Source: Diaphorobacter aerolatus
GTDB lineage: Bacteria; Pseudomonadota; Gammaproteobacteria; Burkholderiales; Burkholderiaceae_C
Direction: 5' to 3'
Length of the DNA: 64,000 bases
Assembly (NCBI RefSeq): GCF_014489535.1
Contig: NZ_CP060783.1
Location: 1,984,001-2,048,000 of the forward strand
The position numbers and the translations under genes are program-made. This document shows, in pieces, positions 24,823-34,401 of the stretch (within the stretch, counting starts at the first letter, position 1; each line of letters begins with the position of its first letter). The notes under the pieces are model-generated. The model was not told the origin of the DNA and did not search any database. It was given only the letters and a program-made list of their open reading frames with translations.

Positions 24823-25268
24823 GCAGCGACTCCGCGACAACCCCACCGGTCCTCATCATCAGAACCACCCAGGCGCTGCGCGATCTGGCCGCGTGCGGGA
24901 CTGTTTCTTCATCTTCCGATGAGGCATGCAATTGCCGACTTGCGCGTTACAAAGGCTGGGACAGCATCACCGAGATGCTCTGGCCGGCTGCGCAGATGCG
25001 GCAGGTGGCAGACCTGCGCGAACCCGGCGTGGACGAGCCGACGTTCGAGGAATTTCATCCCGCGCGCACGCGCTACGAAAGCCCCGATGCGCCGATTGCG
25101 CTGGCCTACTTTCCCGTGAATCGCGCGACCGTGTGGCGATGCCGGCGCTGTGGATTGCAGGTGATGCGTTATACCGAGTTTGGTGGGTATTACGTGGATC
25201 ACCGGGTGCGCGTGCTGGATGTCGCGCTGGTGATGGATGCTCCCTCACCGTCGCCCTCTTCTTCTTGA
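24819..25268 (+). CDS. conserved hypothetical protein with a two-Cys knuckle
   Basis: A 149-aa protein of unknown function. The C-terminal half contains VWRCRRCGLQVMRYTEFGGY, a single CxxC knuckle that could bind zinc with other residues, followed by YVDHRVRVLD. The centre is acidic and aromatic (PTFEEFHPARTRYES). No membrane segment or signal peptide. It overlaps cca by 4 bp and so is probably translated with it, but no link to tRNA repair can be shown. It ends in a Ser/Pro tail. Confidence 0.7.
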   Translation: MSSDSATTPPVLIIRTTQALRDLAACGTVSSSSDEACNCRLARYKGWDSITEMLWPAAQMRQVADLREPGVDEPTFEEFHPARTRYESPDAPIALAYFPVNRATVWRCRRCGLQVMRYTEFGGYYVDHRVRVLDVALVMDAPSPSPSSS

Positions 25269-25278
25269 GTTTTTACCA

Positions 25279-25305
25279 GGGCCTGTTCACACAACCCACG
25301 GGGTC
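25279..25305 (+). repeat. partial copy of the GCCTGTTCAC dispersed repeat
   Basis: GGCCTGTTCACACAACCCACG followed by GGGTCGCGC matches the two arms of the palindromic element at 39947-40008. It sits in the short gap between two converging genes, where it could act as a terminator-like or REP-like element. Confidence 0.5.
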
Positions 25306-25343
25306 GCGCAAGCCAGATCGGGTCGCGCGTGCCCTTGGTGTCT

Positions 25344-25781
25344 TCAGATGATCGACTGGATCCAGCGGGTGATTTCGGCTGCGGGCAACGCGCCCGAGAT
25401 TCGGCCCAGCTCCTTGCCTTCCTTGAAGACCGCCATCGTGGGGATGCTGCGGATGTTGTAGGGGGCTGCGGCCTGAGGATGGGCCTCGGTGTCGAGCTTC
25501 GCGAGCTGTGCCTGTGTCTTGAGCGTGTTCGCGGCCTGCTCAAAGGCCGGGGCCATCATGCGGCAGGGGCCGCACCACGGGGCCCAGAAATCGACGACCA
25601 CGGGGAACTGGCTGCGGCCTATGTGTTTTGCGAAACTGGTGTCGTCAAGCACCACGGGATGGCCGGTCACCAGCGGCTGATGGCAGTTGCCGCAGTTGGC
25701 TTCGCCGCCGAGCTGGTCGGCTGCGATGCGGTTGGTGGTGTGGCAGTGCGGGCAGACGATGTGCAGTTTGTTGTCGGACAT
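25344..25781 (-). CDS. trxC: thioredoxin TrxC (zinc-ribbon thioredoxin 2)
   Basis: A 145-aa cytoplasmic thioredoxin with an N-terminal zinc ribbon: HIVCPHCHTTNRI and ANCGNCHQPL give the two CxxC pairs of the zinc site. The thioredoxin domain has VVVDFWAPWCGPCRMMAP (active WCGPC) and NIRSIPTMAVFKEG (cis-Pro). This is the Trx2 layout, a stress-linked disulfide reductase. The start at MSDNKLHIVC (25781) is preferred over longer in-frame starts because it matches the family. It is convergent with the preceding hypothetical gene. Confidence 0.93.
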   Translation of the reverse strand: MSDNKLHIVCPHCHTTNRIAADQLGGEANCGNCHQPLVTGHPVVLDDTSFAKHIGRSQFPVVVDFWAPWCGPCRMMAPAFEQAANTLKTQAQLAKLDTEAHPQAAAPYNIRSIPTMAVFKEGKELGRISGALPAAEITRWIQSII

Positions 25782-25929
25782 GGAAGAACTCTTTTCTCGT
25801 GGGGCTGCGTGGACATGCGGCCAAGCGTGCCGCATTGATGCGAAGCAGGTGAGGACAGGCGCACACAATTCAAGCGTCTTACAGGCCAGCGGCATCAGGA
25901 CCTACATTCCCCGGCACGCGCGACTTGCT

Positions 25930-26679
25930 ATGGTGAAAGGAATGCACGGGCTTCCCAGGCTGACACTCAGCCATGCACTCTTCCTGGATTTTGACGGTAC
26001 GCTGGTAGACATCGCATCTCAGCCGGACGCCGTGCGGGTGCAGGAAGGCACGGTGCAAGCGCTTGCAGTGCTGAACCAGTCGCTGCAGGGTGCGCTGGCC
26101 ATCGTCACCGGTCGCACGCTTGCCGACATCGACTACTACCTCGCGCCGCTGAAACTCACGGTGGCGAGCGAACACGGCGCGCACCTGCGCCTTGCGGGCG
26201 AAGCGGCATCATCCACGCCCGAGGCAAGCGTCGCGCTGGACGCTGCGGCGCAGCGGCTCGCGCATGCGCTGCTCGAGTACCCCGATCTTTTGCTGGAGAC
26301 CAAGACATCGGGGCTCGCGCTGCACTACCGCAATGCGCCCCTGCTTGAACCGGTATGCAGCGCGTTGATGAGCGAATTGGCCCGCGAGCTGCCCGGCATG
26401 GAGTTGCTGCGCGGCAAATGCGTGCTGGAACTCAAGCCCGCCGGCAAGGACAAGGGCCGCGCGGTGCTCGAACTGATGCGGCTGCCGACGTTTGCCGGGC
26501 GCACGCCGATCTTCGTCGGCGACGACATCACCGACGAAGCCGCCTTCACCGCCGTGCAGCAATCGAGAGGCATCGGCGTGAAGATCGGCGCTGGCGAAAG
26601 CCATGCGCTCGAGCGCTGCGAATCGCCAGCGCAAGTGTGTGAATGGCTGCGCATCTCTTCAGGAGCAATCACCAGATGA
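25930..26679 (+). CDS. otsB: trehalose-6-phosphate phosphatase
   Basis: HAD-superfamily phosphatase producing trehalose. HAD motif I is ALFLDFDGTLVDIA, motif II AIVTGR, and motifs III/IV KPAGKDKGRAV and IFVGDDITDEAAF. Length about 249 aa fits OtsB. Start choice is uncertain: ATG 25930, GTG 25933 and ATG 25942 are in frame, and all lead into HGLPRLTLSHALFLDFDG. The TGA overlaps the GH15 start (ATGA), and otsA follows, making an otsB-GH15-otsA operon. Confidence 0.92.
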   Translation: MVKGMHGLPRLTLSHALFLDFDGTLVDIASQPDAVRVQEGTVQALAVLNQSLQGALAIVTGRTLADIDYYLAPLKLTVASEHGAHLRLAGEAASSTPEASVALDAAAQRLAHALLEYPDLLLETKTSGLALHYRNAPLLEPVCSALMSELARELPGMELLRGKCVLELKPAGKDKGRAVLELMRLPTFAGRTPIFVGDDITDEAAFTAVQQSRGIGVKIGAGESHALERCESPAQVCEWLRISSGAITR

Positions 26680-28493
26680 CCGATTCCAGCACCGCGCGCT
26701 TTGGCGCATCGGCCCCGCCTTCGCTGCATCTTGGCGTGATCGGCAACTGCTCGATCAGCGCACTCGTGGACACGCAGGGTGACATCGTGTGGAGCTGTTT
26801 TCCGCGCTTTGACGGCGATCCGGTTTTCAACGCGCTGCTACAACCGGGCGAGGCGGGAAGCCGCTTCGCGATCGAGCTTGAAGACCTCGCGAGCACGCAG
26901 CAATGGTATGAACCGAAGACTGCGGTGCTGCGCACCCTGCTCACCGACCGCAGCGGCAACAGCCTGGAGATCACCGATTTCGCGCCACGCTTTCATTCGC
27001 GCTCGCGCTTTTTCCGACCCGTGATGCTGGTGCGCAGAATCAGGCCACTGCAAGGCGCACCACGCATTCGCGTGCGCCTGAAACTGCGATTCGACTGGGG
27101 CAAGACCGAACCGGCCATCACGCGCGGCAGCAACCATGTGCGCTATGTCGGACCGCAATGGGCGCTGCGCCTGAACACCGATGCTCCGGTGTCGTATGTG
27201 CTTGAGGAGCAGCCATTCCTGCTGACGCGAGAGCTGCACTTCATGCTCGGCGCGGACGAGTCGCTAGCCACCGGCATTGCCGATACCGTGCGCCAGTTCG
27301 AGCACGAAACCATCGCCTACTGGCGCAAGTGGAGCCAGAGCCTGTCGATTCCGCTGGAGTGGCAGGACGCGGTGATCCGTGCGGCCATCACGCTCAAGCT
27401 GTCGCTGTATGAAGAGACCGGTGCCATCGTCGCGGCCATGACCACCAGCATTCCCGAATCGCCCCACAGCGGGCGCAACTGGGACTACCGCTACTGCTGG
27501 CTGCGTGACGCGTTCTTCGTGGTGCGCGCGCTCAACAGCCTGTCGGAGACCGGCACGATGGAGGACTACCTGCGCTGGCTGTCCAACATCGTCGTCGAGG
27601 CCAACACCGGCCACATCCAGCCGCTCTACGGCATCGGTCTTGAAAACCAGTTGCCCGAAATCGTCATGGATCACATCGACGGGTATCGCGGCATGGGCCC
27701 GGTGCGCGTGGGCAATCAGGCGGCCGAACATTTCCAGCACGACGTCTACGGCAACATCGTGCTCGGTGCCGCGCAGGCGTTTCACGACCGGCGCCTGCTG
27801 CATCCGGCGGGCGATGCGGAGTTCCAGTACCTCGAACGCATCGGCGAGCAGGCAATACGCGTGTACGGCCAGCCCGACGCCGGCATGTGGGAGCTGCGCA
27901 CCCGCGCGCGCATACACACCTCCTCCGCGCTGATGAGCTGGGCCGCGTGCGACCGGCTGGCCAAGATTGCCGTGCACCTGGGGCAGCCCGAACGCGCGCA
28001 CTACTGGAGCGGCCACGCGGCGCGCATGCGCGAGGAAATCCTCACGCGTTCGTGGAGCGAAACGCGCCAAGCCTTCGCCGAGAGTTTCGAGGGCAGCGAA
28101 CTCGATGCGAGCGTGCTGCTGATGAGCGAGGTCGGACTGATCGACGCACGCGATCCGCGTTTCGTGAGCACCGTGGACGCGCTCGAGAAAAACCTCTGCG
28201 ATGGCCCGTTCATGCGCCGCTACGAGGCTGCGGATGATTTCGGCAAACCCGAGACCTCGTTCAACATCTGCACGTTCTGGCGTATCGATGCGCTCGCGCG
28301 CATCGGCCGCAAGGAGCAGGCACGCGAAATCTTCGAAGCCATGCTGGCCGCCCGCAATCCGCTCGGCCTGTTGTCCGAAGACACGCATTCGACAACCCGC
28401 GAGATGTGGGGCAACTTTCCTCAGACCTATTCGATGGTGGGCGTGATCAACGCGGCCATCGCCCTATCCCGACCGTGGAGCAGCGTGATCTGA
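26676..28493 (+). CDS. glycoside hydrolase family 15 protein (glucoamylase-like)
   Basis: A 605-aa cytoplasmic protein. The N-terminal beta-sandwich (LGVIGNCSISALVDTQGDIV) precedes an alpha/alpha-barrel with the family signature SGRNWDYRYCWLRDAFF, GLENQLPEIVMDH, and FNICTFWRIDALARIG near the end. GH15 members of this bacterial group are annotated as glucoamylase or trehalase-like. Its place between otsB and otsA, with a 4-bp overlap at the front and a TGATG junction with otsA, argues for acting on trehalose or a related alpha-glucan. AGGAGC lies 10 bp before ATG 26676. No signal peptide. Confidence 0.87.
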   Translation: MTDSSTARFGASAPPSLHLGVIGNCSISALVDTQGDIVWSCFPRFDGDPVFNALLQPGEAGSRFAIELEDLASTQQWYEPKTAVLRTLLTDRSGNSLEITDFAPRFHSRSRFFRPVMLVRRIRPLQGAPRIRVRLKLRFDWGKTEPAITRGSNHVRYVGPQWALRLNTDAPVSYVLEEQPFLLTRELHFMLGADESLATGIADTVRQFEHETIAYWRKWSQSLSIPLEWQDAVIRAAITLKLSLYEETGAIVAAMTTSIPESPHSGRNWDYRYCWLRDAFFVVRALNSLSETGTMEDYLRWLSNIVVEANTGHIQPLYGIGLENQLPEIVMDHIDGYRGMGPVRVGNQAAEHFQHDVYGNIVLGAAQAFHDRRLLHPAGDAEFQYLERIGEQAIRVYGQPDAGMWELRTRARIHTSSALMSWAACDRLAKIAVHLGQPERAHYWSGHAARMREEILTRSWSETRQAFAESFEGSELDASVLLMSEVGLIDARDPRFVSTVDALEKNLCDGPFMRRYEAADDFGKPETSFNICTFWRIDALARIGRKEQAREIFEAMLAARNPLGLLSEDTHSTTREMWGNFPQTYSMVGVINAAIALSRPWSSVI

Positions 28494-29890
28494 TGAGCCG
28501 CCTCGTCGTCGTATCCAACCGCCTAGCCGATCCGCGCAAACCCGCGGCGGGAGGGCTGGCCGTGGCCCTGGGCGAATCGCTTCAGGAGAGCGGCGGCCTC
28601 TGGTTCGGCTGGAGCGGCAATGTGATCGACGAAGCGCCCACGGGCGGCGGCGAGGTGCACACGCGCAGCTCCGGCAATGTCACGCTCGCCACCATCGATC
28701 TGGGGCGGGACGACTACGAGACCTACTACGAGGGCTATTCCAACAGCGTGCTGTGGCCGGTGTTCCACTACCGGCTCGATCTTGCGGATTTCAACACCCG
28801 CTATCTCGCCGGTTATCGGCGCGTGAACGCACTGTTCGCGCGCCAGCTCCGCCCGATGCTGCGTGACGACGACATCATCTGGGTGCACGACTACCACCTG
28901 ATTCCGCTCGCGGCCGAGTTGCGGGCGCTTGGATGCCGGCAGCGCATCGGCTTCTTCCTGCACGTGCCGCTGCCGCCCTCGCTGATTCTTGCGGCGATTC
29001 CGCAGCACGAGTGGCTGATGCGTTCGCTGTTCGCCTACGACCTCGTCGGCCTGCAAAGCGAAGCCGATGTGAATCACTGCATGCGCTACATGACGACCGA
29101 AACCGGGGCCACGTTGCAGCCCGATCAGCGGGTTTCGGTGGCGGGCGCGAGCGTGCAGATCATGGCGTTTCCGATCGGCATCGACGTGGAGGAGTTCCGG
29201 CAACTGGGCCGCTCGAGCGAAGCCCAGAATACCTACGAGCGCCTTCGCAGCGAATACTCACGCCGACAGTTGCTGCTGGGTATCGACCGGCTCGACTATT
29301 CCAAGGGCATACCGCAGCGCGTGCGCGCGTTTCGCGAACTGCTCGAGCGCTATCCCGACAACGTCAGGAGCGCGACGCTGCTGATGATTGCATCGCCGAG
29401 CCGCGACGCGGTGAACGCCTATGCCGATCTGCGCCAGGAACTCGAAGGACTGTGCGGCGCCATCAACGGCGATTTCGGTGACATCGAATGGATGCCGGTG
29501 CGCTACATCCACCGCACCGTGGCGCGCAAGCGCGTGCCGGGCCTGTGCCGTGCGTCGCGCGTGGCGCTGGTCACGCCGCTGCGTGACGGCATGAATCTGG
29601 TCGCAAAGGAGTACGTGGTCGCGCAGGACCCCGATGATCCCGGCGTGCTCGTGCTTTCGCGTTTTGCGGGTGCGGCCGAGCAGCTCAGGGACGCGCTGCT
29701 CGTCAATCCCTACGACACCCAGGGCATGGCGGAGGGGATTCAGATCGCGCTGCACATGCCGCTCGAAGAACGTCGGCGCAGACACCGCGCCCTGCTCGAA
29801 AACGTGGAACGCTTTGACATCCACTGGTGGCGTGAATCGTTTCTGCGCGCGCTTCAGCGGTCGTCGCAAACAAGCGCCAGCGCCGCATAG
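28493..29890 (+). CDS. otsA: trehalose-6-phosphate synthase
   Basis: GT20 glycosyltransferase joining UDP-glucose and glucose-6-phosphate. The N terminus [20 protein letters not shown] has the usual S-N-R-L motif, followed by [53 protein letters not shown] and [17 protein letters not shown]. Length 465 aa is normal. Start ATG 28493 overlaps the GH15 stop (TGATG). The 3' end overlaps the convergent ROK kinase gene by 37 bp. Confidence 0.95.
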   Translation: MSRLVVVSNRLADPRKPAAGGLAVALGESLQESGGLWFGWSGNVIDEAPTGGGEVHTRSSGNVTLATIDLGRDDYETYYEGYSNSVLWPVFHYRLDLADFNTRYLAGYRRVNALFARQLRPMLRDDDIIWVHDYHLIPLAAELRALGCRQRIGFFLHVPLPPSLILAAIPQHEWLMRSLFAYDLVGLQSEADVNHCMRYMTTETGATLQPDQRVSVAGASVQIMAFPIGIDVEEFRQLGRSSEAQNTYERLRSEYSRRQLLLGIDRLDYSKGIPQRVRAFRELLERYPDNVRSATLLMIASPSRDAVNAYADLRQELEGLCGAINGDFGDIEWMPVRYIHRTVARKRVPGLCRASRVALVTPLRDGMNLVAKEYVVAQDPDDPGVLVLSRFAGAAEQLRDALLVNPYDTQGMAEGIQIALHMPLEERRRRHRALLENVERFDIHWWRESFLRALQRSSQTSASAA

Positions 29891-30804
29891 TCGCCGACCT
29901 TGTCGGCGAGTCCCGCAGCACGCAATTCCAGCCCATGGGTGAGCGCCGGAAAATAGCGGTGTAGCTCGCGCTCCAGGCGCGGCAGCAGCATCGTCGAATG
30001 ATTGAGAAACACCGAGCCACCGAGGCTGATGCGCTGAAGATCGAGCGTGGCGGTGAGGTTGTAGAGCAGCCTTCCCATGATCTCGCACAGCCGCTGGACG
30101 GCGGCGTCGGCTTGCGCATCGCCGCCCGCCGCCGCAGCCATCAGGCTCGCGGCATCCCGGCCGATGCGATGCTCGAGCGAGCCGCCCGCAATCATCGATT
30201 CCACGTCGCCGCGATTGCCGCAGCCGCAGACCGCTGCCGGATCGCCATCGACCACGAAACTGTGGCCCGCATGTCCCGCGTTGCCGTTCTTGCCGCGCAG
30301 CACCCGTCCATCGACGCACAGCCCGACGCCGACACCCGTGCTCCAGGTGACGTAGGCGCAGTTATCCGAGCCCTTGAGCGCACCCCAGCGGCGCTCCGCC
30401 ACAAGTGCGGCGACCGCATCATTGGCGATGCGCACCCGGCCCAACGCGGCGCGCAGCGGCGCTTCGAGCGGGATATGCGTCCATGCATTGCCGATGCCGC
30501 GCGGCGAACCGGCCAGGCCGCCGCAGATGTTGGGATTCGCGACTTCGATGCCATCGTCGATCAGCACAAACGGGCCGCAACTCGACACGCCGGTCGCAAC
30601 CAGCGACGAGCGCTCGATGCCGACGCGGGCGCAGGCGGTGTCGATCAGCGCCAGCACCTGACGCGCAAGCGCGTCCACCTCGCCGGTCTTCACCGTGGGT
30701 TCGACCACGCGCACGGCCATCGGCGCGGGCAGGTCTCCCGACGACGCATCATCCACCAGACTCACGGCCACCTTGGTGCCGCCGATATCCACGCAGGCTT
30801 TCAT
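29854..30804 (-). CDS. ROK-family sugar kinase (fructokinase/glucokinase-like)
   Basis: A 316-aa kinase of the ROK family. ACVDIGGTKVAVSLVDD is the phosphate-1 motif, AYVTWSTGVGVGLCVDG the phosphate-2 region, and GHAGHSFVVDG with AAVCGCGNRGDVESM is the ROK zinc site (His plus three Cys). The NDAVAAL block supplies the catalytic Asp. The sugar cannot be fixed: glucose, fructose and N-acetyl sugars are all possible. Next to the trehalose operon, glucose from trehalose turnover is an attractive guess. Start ATG 30804 (MKACVDIGG) matches family starts. Confidence 0.85.
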   Translation of the reverse strand: MKACVDIGGTKVAVSLVDDASSGDLPAPMAVRVVEPTVKTGEVDALARQVLALIDTACARVGIERSSLVATGVSSCGPFVLIDDGIEVANPNICGGLAGSPRGIGNAWTHIPLEAPLRAALGRVRIANDAVAALVAERRWGALKGSDNCAYVTWSTGVGVGLCVDGRVLRGKNGNAGHAGHSFVVDGDPAAVCGCGNRGDVESMIAGGSLEHRIGRDAASLMAAAAGGDAQADAAVQRLCEIMGRLLYNLTATLDLQRISLGGSVFLNHSTMLLPRLERELHRYFPALTHGLELRAAGLADKVGDYAALALVCDDR

Positions 30805-30907
30805 GCCAATCCTCAGAATCTCTCGATTTCCACCGATCTTGCCGCATGCACGCGGCGCTGGCTGTAGGACTCGGAGGGCAATTGCCGCGCCTGCTTCGGA
30901 GCACTCA

Positions 30908-32065
30908 TCAGAGCAACACGCCGGGCTTCTCGCCGTGCTCGTACACCACGTGCGCACGTCCGACGATCAGGGGATCGAGCTTGCCCACCTGTTCGAGGTC
31001 GCGGCTCGCGTACGAGAGCTTGTGCAGCACGTAGCGCAGCGCATTGAGCCGTGCGCGCTTCTTGCAGTTGCTCTTGATGACCGTCCACGGCGAATCGGCG
31101 GTATCGGTCTCGAAAAACATGGCTTCCTTTGCGCGCGTGTAGTCGTCCCATTTGTCGAGCGAGGCCATGTCGATGGGACTGAGTTTCCATTGCTTGAGCG
31201 GGTGCGCCTTGCGCTCCTTGAAACGGCGACGCTGCTCCTCGCGGCTGACGCTGAACCAGAACTTGATGAGAAAGACGCCGCTGCGCACCAGATGGCGTTC
31301 GAATTCCGGCACCTGGCGCATGAACTCGGCGTATTCCTCGGGTGTGCAAAAGCCCATCACCCGCTCGACGCCCGCGCGGTTGTACCAACTGCGGTCCAGC
31401 AGCACGATTTCGCCGCGCGTCGGAAGGTGCTGCACATAGCGCTGAAAGTACCATTGCCCCTGCTCGGTCGGCGTCGGCTTTTCGAGCGCCACCACGCGTG
31501 CGCCGCGCGGATTCAGGTGTTCCATGAACCGCTTGATGGTGCCGCCCTTGCCCGCCGCATCGCGCCCCTCGAAGAGGATGACCACGCGCTGCCCGGTCTC
31601 CCTCACCCATGCCTGCAGCTTGAGCAGTTCCACCTGCAGCCGGAATTTCTCGCGCTCATAGACCGAACGGCGCATGAGATTCAGGTAGGGATAGGCACCC
31701 TCGCGCCAGCCGGGCGCAAGCTCTTCATCGGGGTTGCCCTTGGGCGTGCCGTTCTTTTCTTCGCGGGTCCACAGCGCCTGGCGCAGCGCGCGGCGATCAT
31801 CCTCTGAAGCTCCGTCGAGCAGCGCGCGCAAGGCGCTCGCGCGTTCGCCCGCTGCGCCGCCCGCGTCGATCAACCCACGCGCCACCTCGGTGAATTCCGT
31901 CTGCCGCGCGCTGCCCGCTTCGCGCGCCACATGGCGTGCCAGCGCTTGCGGCTCGAGCGATGGCGGCACGTCTCCAAGCGCTGCGGCCCGCACGGGCCTT
32001 TCCCCGGTCGCGCGGCGAGCGGTAGCCTGGACGGTTTTCTGGGTGACCCGTGGGGTTCTCGTCAT
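30908..32065 (-). CDS. ppk2: polyphosphate kinase 2
   Basis: PPK2-family phosphotransferase using polyphosphate to phosphorylate nucleotides. Walker A is VILFEGRDAAGKGGTIKRF, Walker B IVLLDRSWYNRAGVERVMGF, and the lid RFKERKAHPLKQWKLSPID. The core is about 260 aa; the extra N-terminal 120 residues (Ala/Arg-rich, with a helical stretch RALLDGASEDDRRALRQALW) are longer than in single-domain PPK2. Whether it makes GDP/GTP or ADP/ATP cannot be told. Start ATG 32065 (MTRTPRVTQK) is chosen over an upstream in-frame start because a clear 5' noncoding stretch precedes it. Confidence 0.9.
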   Translation of the reverse strand: MTRTPRVTQKTVQATARRATGERPVRAAALGDVPPSLEPQALARHVAREAGSARQTEFTEVARGLIDAGGAAGERASALRALLDGASEDDRRALRQALWTREEKNGTPKGNPDEELAPGWREGAYPYLNLMRRSVYEREKFRLQVELLKLQAWVRETGQRVVILFEGRDAAGKGGTIKRFMEHLNPRGARVVALEKPTPTEQGQWYFQRYVQHLPTRGEIVLLDRSWYNRAGVERVMGFCTPEEYAEFMRQVPEFERHLVRSGVFLIKFWFSVSREEQRRRFKERKAHPLKQWKLSPIDMASLDKWDDYTRAKEAMFFETDTADSPWTVIKSNCKKRARLNALRYVLHKLSYASRDLEQVGKLDPLIVGRAHVVYEHGEKPGVLL

Positions 32066-32210
32066 CGTCGAATCCTCGTGGAAGTGGAAGTGCAAAGCCT
32101 TTGACTTTGCTACCGCCTCCACGAGGCCCGCTTGAGCCAACGCAACGCCGCAAGGGCGGCACGCACGGCCCCGCGCGAACACGTTCAGGCGATCACATCC
32201 AGCGCGATCA

Positions 32211-32405
32211 TCAGATGTAGCGCGCGAGAAGACTCAGCAATCCGCTCAGCACCAGCGTGCTCGCAAGCGGTATGAACCAGTCGCGCCCAAACAGGCGAAA
32301 GCGGAAATCGCCCGGCAGTCGCCCCAGCCCGAGCTTGCGCAGCCCCGGCATGAGTCCGTTGAGCAGCACCAGCGCGAGAAACACGACGATTACCCAGCGG
32401 ATCAT
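32211..32405 (-). CDS. DUF2905 small membrane protein
   Basis: A 64-aa inner-membrane protein with two hydrophobic helices, MIRWVIVVFLALVLLNGLMP and FIPLASTLVLSGLLSLLARYI (last 21 residues), separated by a conserved loop (GLGRLPGDFRFRLFGRDW). This matches DUF2905 in length and in the GDxRFR pattern; function unknown. The start MIRWVIV is preferred over an upstream in-frame ATG. It is 19 bp downstream of the methyltransferase gene on the same strand, so probably cotranscribed. Confidence 0.85.
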   Translation of the reverse strand: MIRWVIVVFLALVLLNGLMPGLRKLGLGRLPGDFRFRLFGRDWFIPLASTLVLSGLLSLLARYI

Positions 32406-32424
32406 CTTCAGGCCTCTTTCTTCA

Positions 32425-33543
32425 TCACAGCCGGTGCGTGCGGTCACCGTGAGAGAAGCCCATCGCCAGCCAGCCCTCGCCGGTGCCGAGCATCAGCACC
32501 TTGAACAGCTCGCCCATCTCGTGCTCCATCACGAGCTTGGCGGCCTGCGAGCGCTGTCGTTGCTCGCGCTTTTCCATCTCCCTGGCGATGCCGCAGTTGA
32601 GCAGAAAATGCGCCTGGTTCGTGTAGCCCAGCACCTGCAGGCCCGCGTCCTGCGCAGCCAGCGCCATGCCCGTGAAGTTGACGTGCGCGGTGATGTCCTT
32701 GAGGCCGACATCGACCAGCGGATCGAAATCCACCTGATGCGCGCGGTGGCACACCAGCGTGCCCATGTGGCGCTGCGGATGAAAGAACTCGGCCTCGGGA
32801 AAACCGTAGTCGATGAAGATCGCCGCGCCACGCTGGAGCCGGTCCGCAATCGTCCGGATGAACGCCTCACCCTGTGGCTGCAATTCCGTCAGGTAGTCCT
32901 GCGGGCCAGGCACGTCGACCGGTGGGCGCAGATCGGTGGGCCGGTCCTCCCAGGCAAAGCTGCCGTCCGCCGCCAGCGCCACGCCGCGCTCGTGCCACAC
33001 GCCGTCCTGCTCGCCGCCCTTGCGGAACACGAGTTGAACCGGCATCGCGTCGAGCACCTCGTTGCCCACGATCACGCCCTCGATAGACTCCGGCAGTTGA
33101 TCGACCCACGCCACCTGATCGCCGAACGCGCCAAGCGTCTGCTGCTGGCGCGCCCGCAAGCTGCCCGACAGATCGACGATGGTGTAGCGCCGCACGCGGC
33201 TGCCGAGCGCCTCCAGCAATTGTTTGGCCAGCGCGCCGGTGCCCGCGCCGAACTCCCAGACCTCATGCGTGCCCGAGCTGTCCAGCGCCTCGCGCACCTG
33301 CTGGGCCAGCGCCCAGCCGAAGAGCGGCGAGAGTTCGGGCGCCGTCACGAAGTCGCTGCCCGACTGCGGCATCGTGCCGAATTTGGCCGTGCCATTGGCG
33401 TAGTAGCCGAGCCCGGGCGTATACAGCGCCAGTTCCATGAAGCGGTCAAACGGCAGCCAGCCATCCGCCGCGCGAATGGCCTGTTCGATGTGCTGCTTGA
33501 GCGCCGTCGTTAAACTGGCGGAATCTATTGATGATGAGTTCAC
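32425..33543 (-). CDS. MidA-like SAM-dependent methyltransferase (COG1565)
   Basis: About 372 aa. The SAM site is EVWEFGAGTGALAKQLLEAL, with ELSPLFGWALAQQ before it and GVIVGNEVLDAMPVQLV after. FIDYGFPEAEFFHPQR and HRAHQVDFDPLVDVGLKDITAH are COG1565/NDUFAF7 signatures. The human relative methylates a complex I subunit; the bacterial substrate is not established. Start is taken as GTG 33543; an ATG at 33582 would extend it across the opposing SDR start. It is divergent from the SDR gene with 17 bp between chosen starts. Confidence 0.82.
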   Translation of the reverse strand: MNSSSIDSASLTTALKQHIEQAIRAADGWLPFDRFMELALYTPGLGYYANGTAKFGTMPQSGSDFVTAPELSPLFGWALAQQVREALDSSGTHEVWEFGAGTGALAKQLLEALGSRVRRYTIVDLSGSLRARQQQTLGAFGDQVAWVDQLPESIEGVIVGNEVLDAMPVQLVFRKGGEQDGVWHERGVALAADGSFAWEDRPTDLRPPVDVPGPQDYLTELQPQGEAFIRTIADRLQRGAAIFIDYGFPEAEFFHPQRHMGTLVCHRAHQVDFDPLVDVGLKDITAHVNFTGMALAAQDAGLQVLGYTNQAHFLLNCGIAREMEKREQRQRSQAAKLVMEHEMGELFKVLMLGTGEGWLAMGFSHGDRTHRL

Positions 33544-33560
33544 ACCCCCGATTGTCCCCA

Positions 33561-34355
33561 ATGCCTCATTCCACGAGATCACCCCGGCCTCGCACCGTGC
33601 TCGTCACCGGCGCGGCCAAGCGCCTGGGGCGTGAGATTGCGCTTGCGCTGGCGGCCTCGGGCTGGCAGGTCGCCGTGCACTACCGCTCGTCCGAGAGCGA
33701 CGCCATCGCCACCGAGGCAGAATGCGCGGCGCTGTCCGGCCACAGCGCCCGTTTTGCCGCGAATTTCGAGGACGAAGCCGAAGTGCGCGCCCTGCTGCCC
33801 CGCGTGATCGCGCATTTTGGCGATGTGGATGCGGTGGTCAACAGCGCATCGCTGTTTGAGCACGACAACGTGCAGACCTTCGGCTACGCACGGCTCGATC
33901 AGCACCTGCGCAGCAACACCGGCGCGCCCATCGTGCTGGCGCAAAGCCTGCACGCGCACCTGCGGGCACGCGCAGACGGCGGCGAGCCCGACGTCCAGGG
34001 CGTCATCGTGAATCTGCTCGACCAGAAGCTCTGGAACCAGAACCCCGATTTTCTGAGCTACACGCTCTCCAAGGCCGCGCTCGAAGCCGCCGGCACCATG
34101 CTCGCCCTTGCGCTGGCACCGCTCGTGCGCGTGGTCGGCGTGGCGCCCGGCCTCACGATAACGAGCCACATGCTCGAAGGCGAGAAATTCGAGCAACTGC
34201 ACCGCCTGAGCCCGCTCGGCCGTTCCTCCACGCCCGCCGACGTGGCCGCGACGGTGCAGTTCGCGCTGACCAACCGCTCGATCACCGGCACCACGCTGCT
34301 CGTGGATGGCGGTCAGCACCTGATGCGCTTCGAGCGCGATTTTTCGCTCATGTGA
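33561..34355 (+). CDS. SDR-family pteridine reductase-like protein (FolM-like)
   Basis: A 264-aa short-chain dehydrogenase. The NADPH site is TVLVTGAAKRLGREIALALA (GxxxRxG variant with AAKRLG as in pteridine reductases), then VVNSASLFEHDN, and the active site YTLSKAALEAAG (YxxxK). The late block GLTITSHMLEGEKF and TGTTLLVDGGQHL is standard. The NSASLF wording and folB located 46 bp downstream suggest dihydromonapterin or dihydrofolate reductase activity of the FolM type. Earlier in-frame ATGs (33531, 33534) are possible starts. Confidence 0.78.
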   Translation: MPHSTRSPRPRTVLVTGAAKRLGREIALALAASGWQVAVHYRSSESDAIATEAECAALSGHSARFAANFEDEAEVRALLPRVIAHFGDVDAVVNSASLFEHDNVQTFGYARLDQHLRSNTGAPIVLAQSLHAHLRARADGGEPDVQGVIVNLLDQKLWNQNPDFLSYTLSKAALEAAGTMLALALAPLVRVVGVAPGLTITSHMLEGEKFEQLHRLSPLGRSSTPADVAATVQFALTNRSITGTTLLVDGGQHLMRFERDFSLM

Positions 34356-34401
34356 GCACGGCCGCGCCGCTCCCCCTTTTGCCCTCCGGAACCTCCTCAC
34401 C

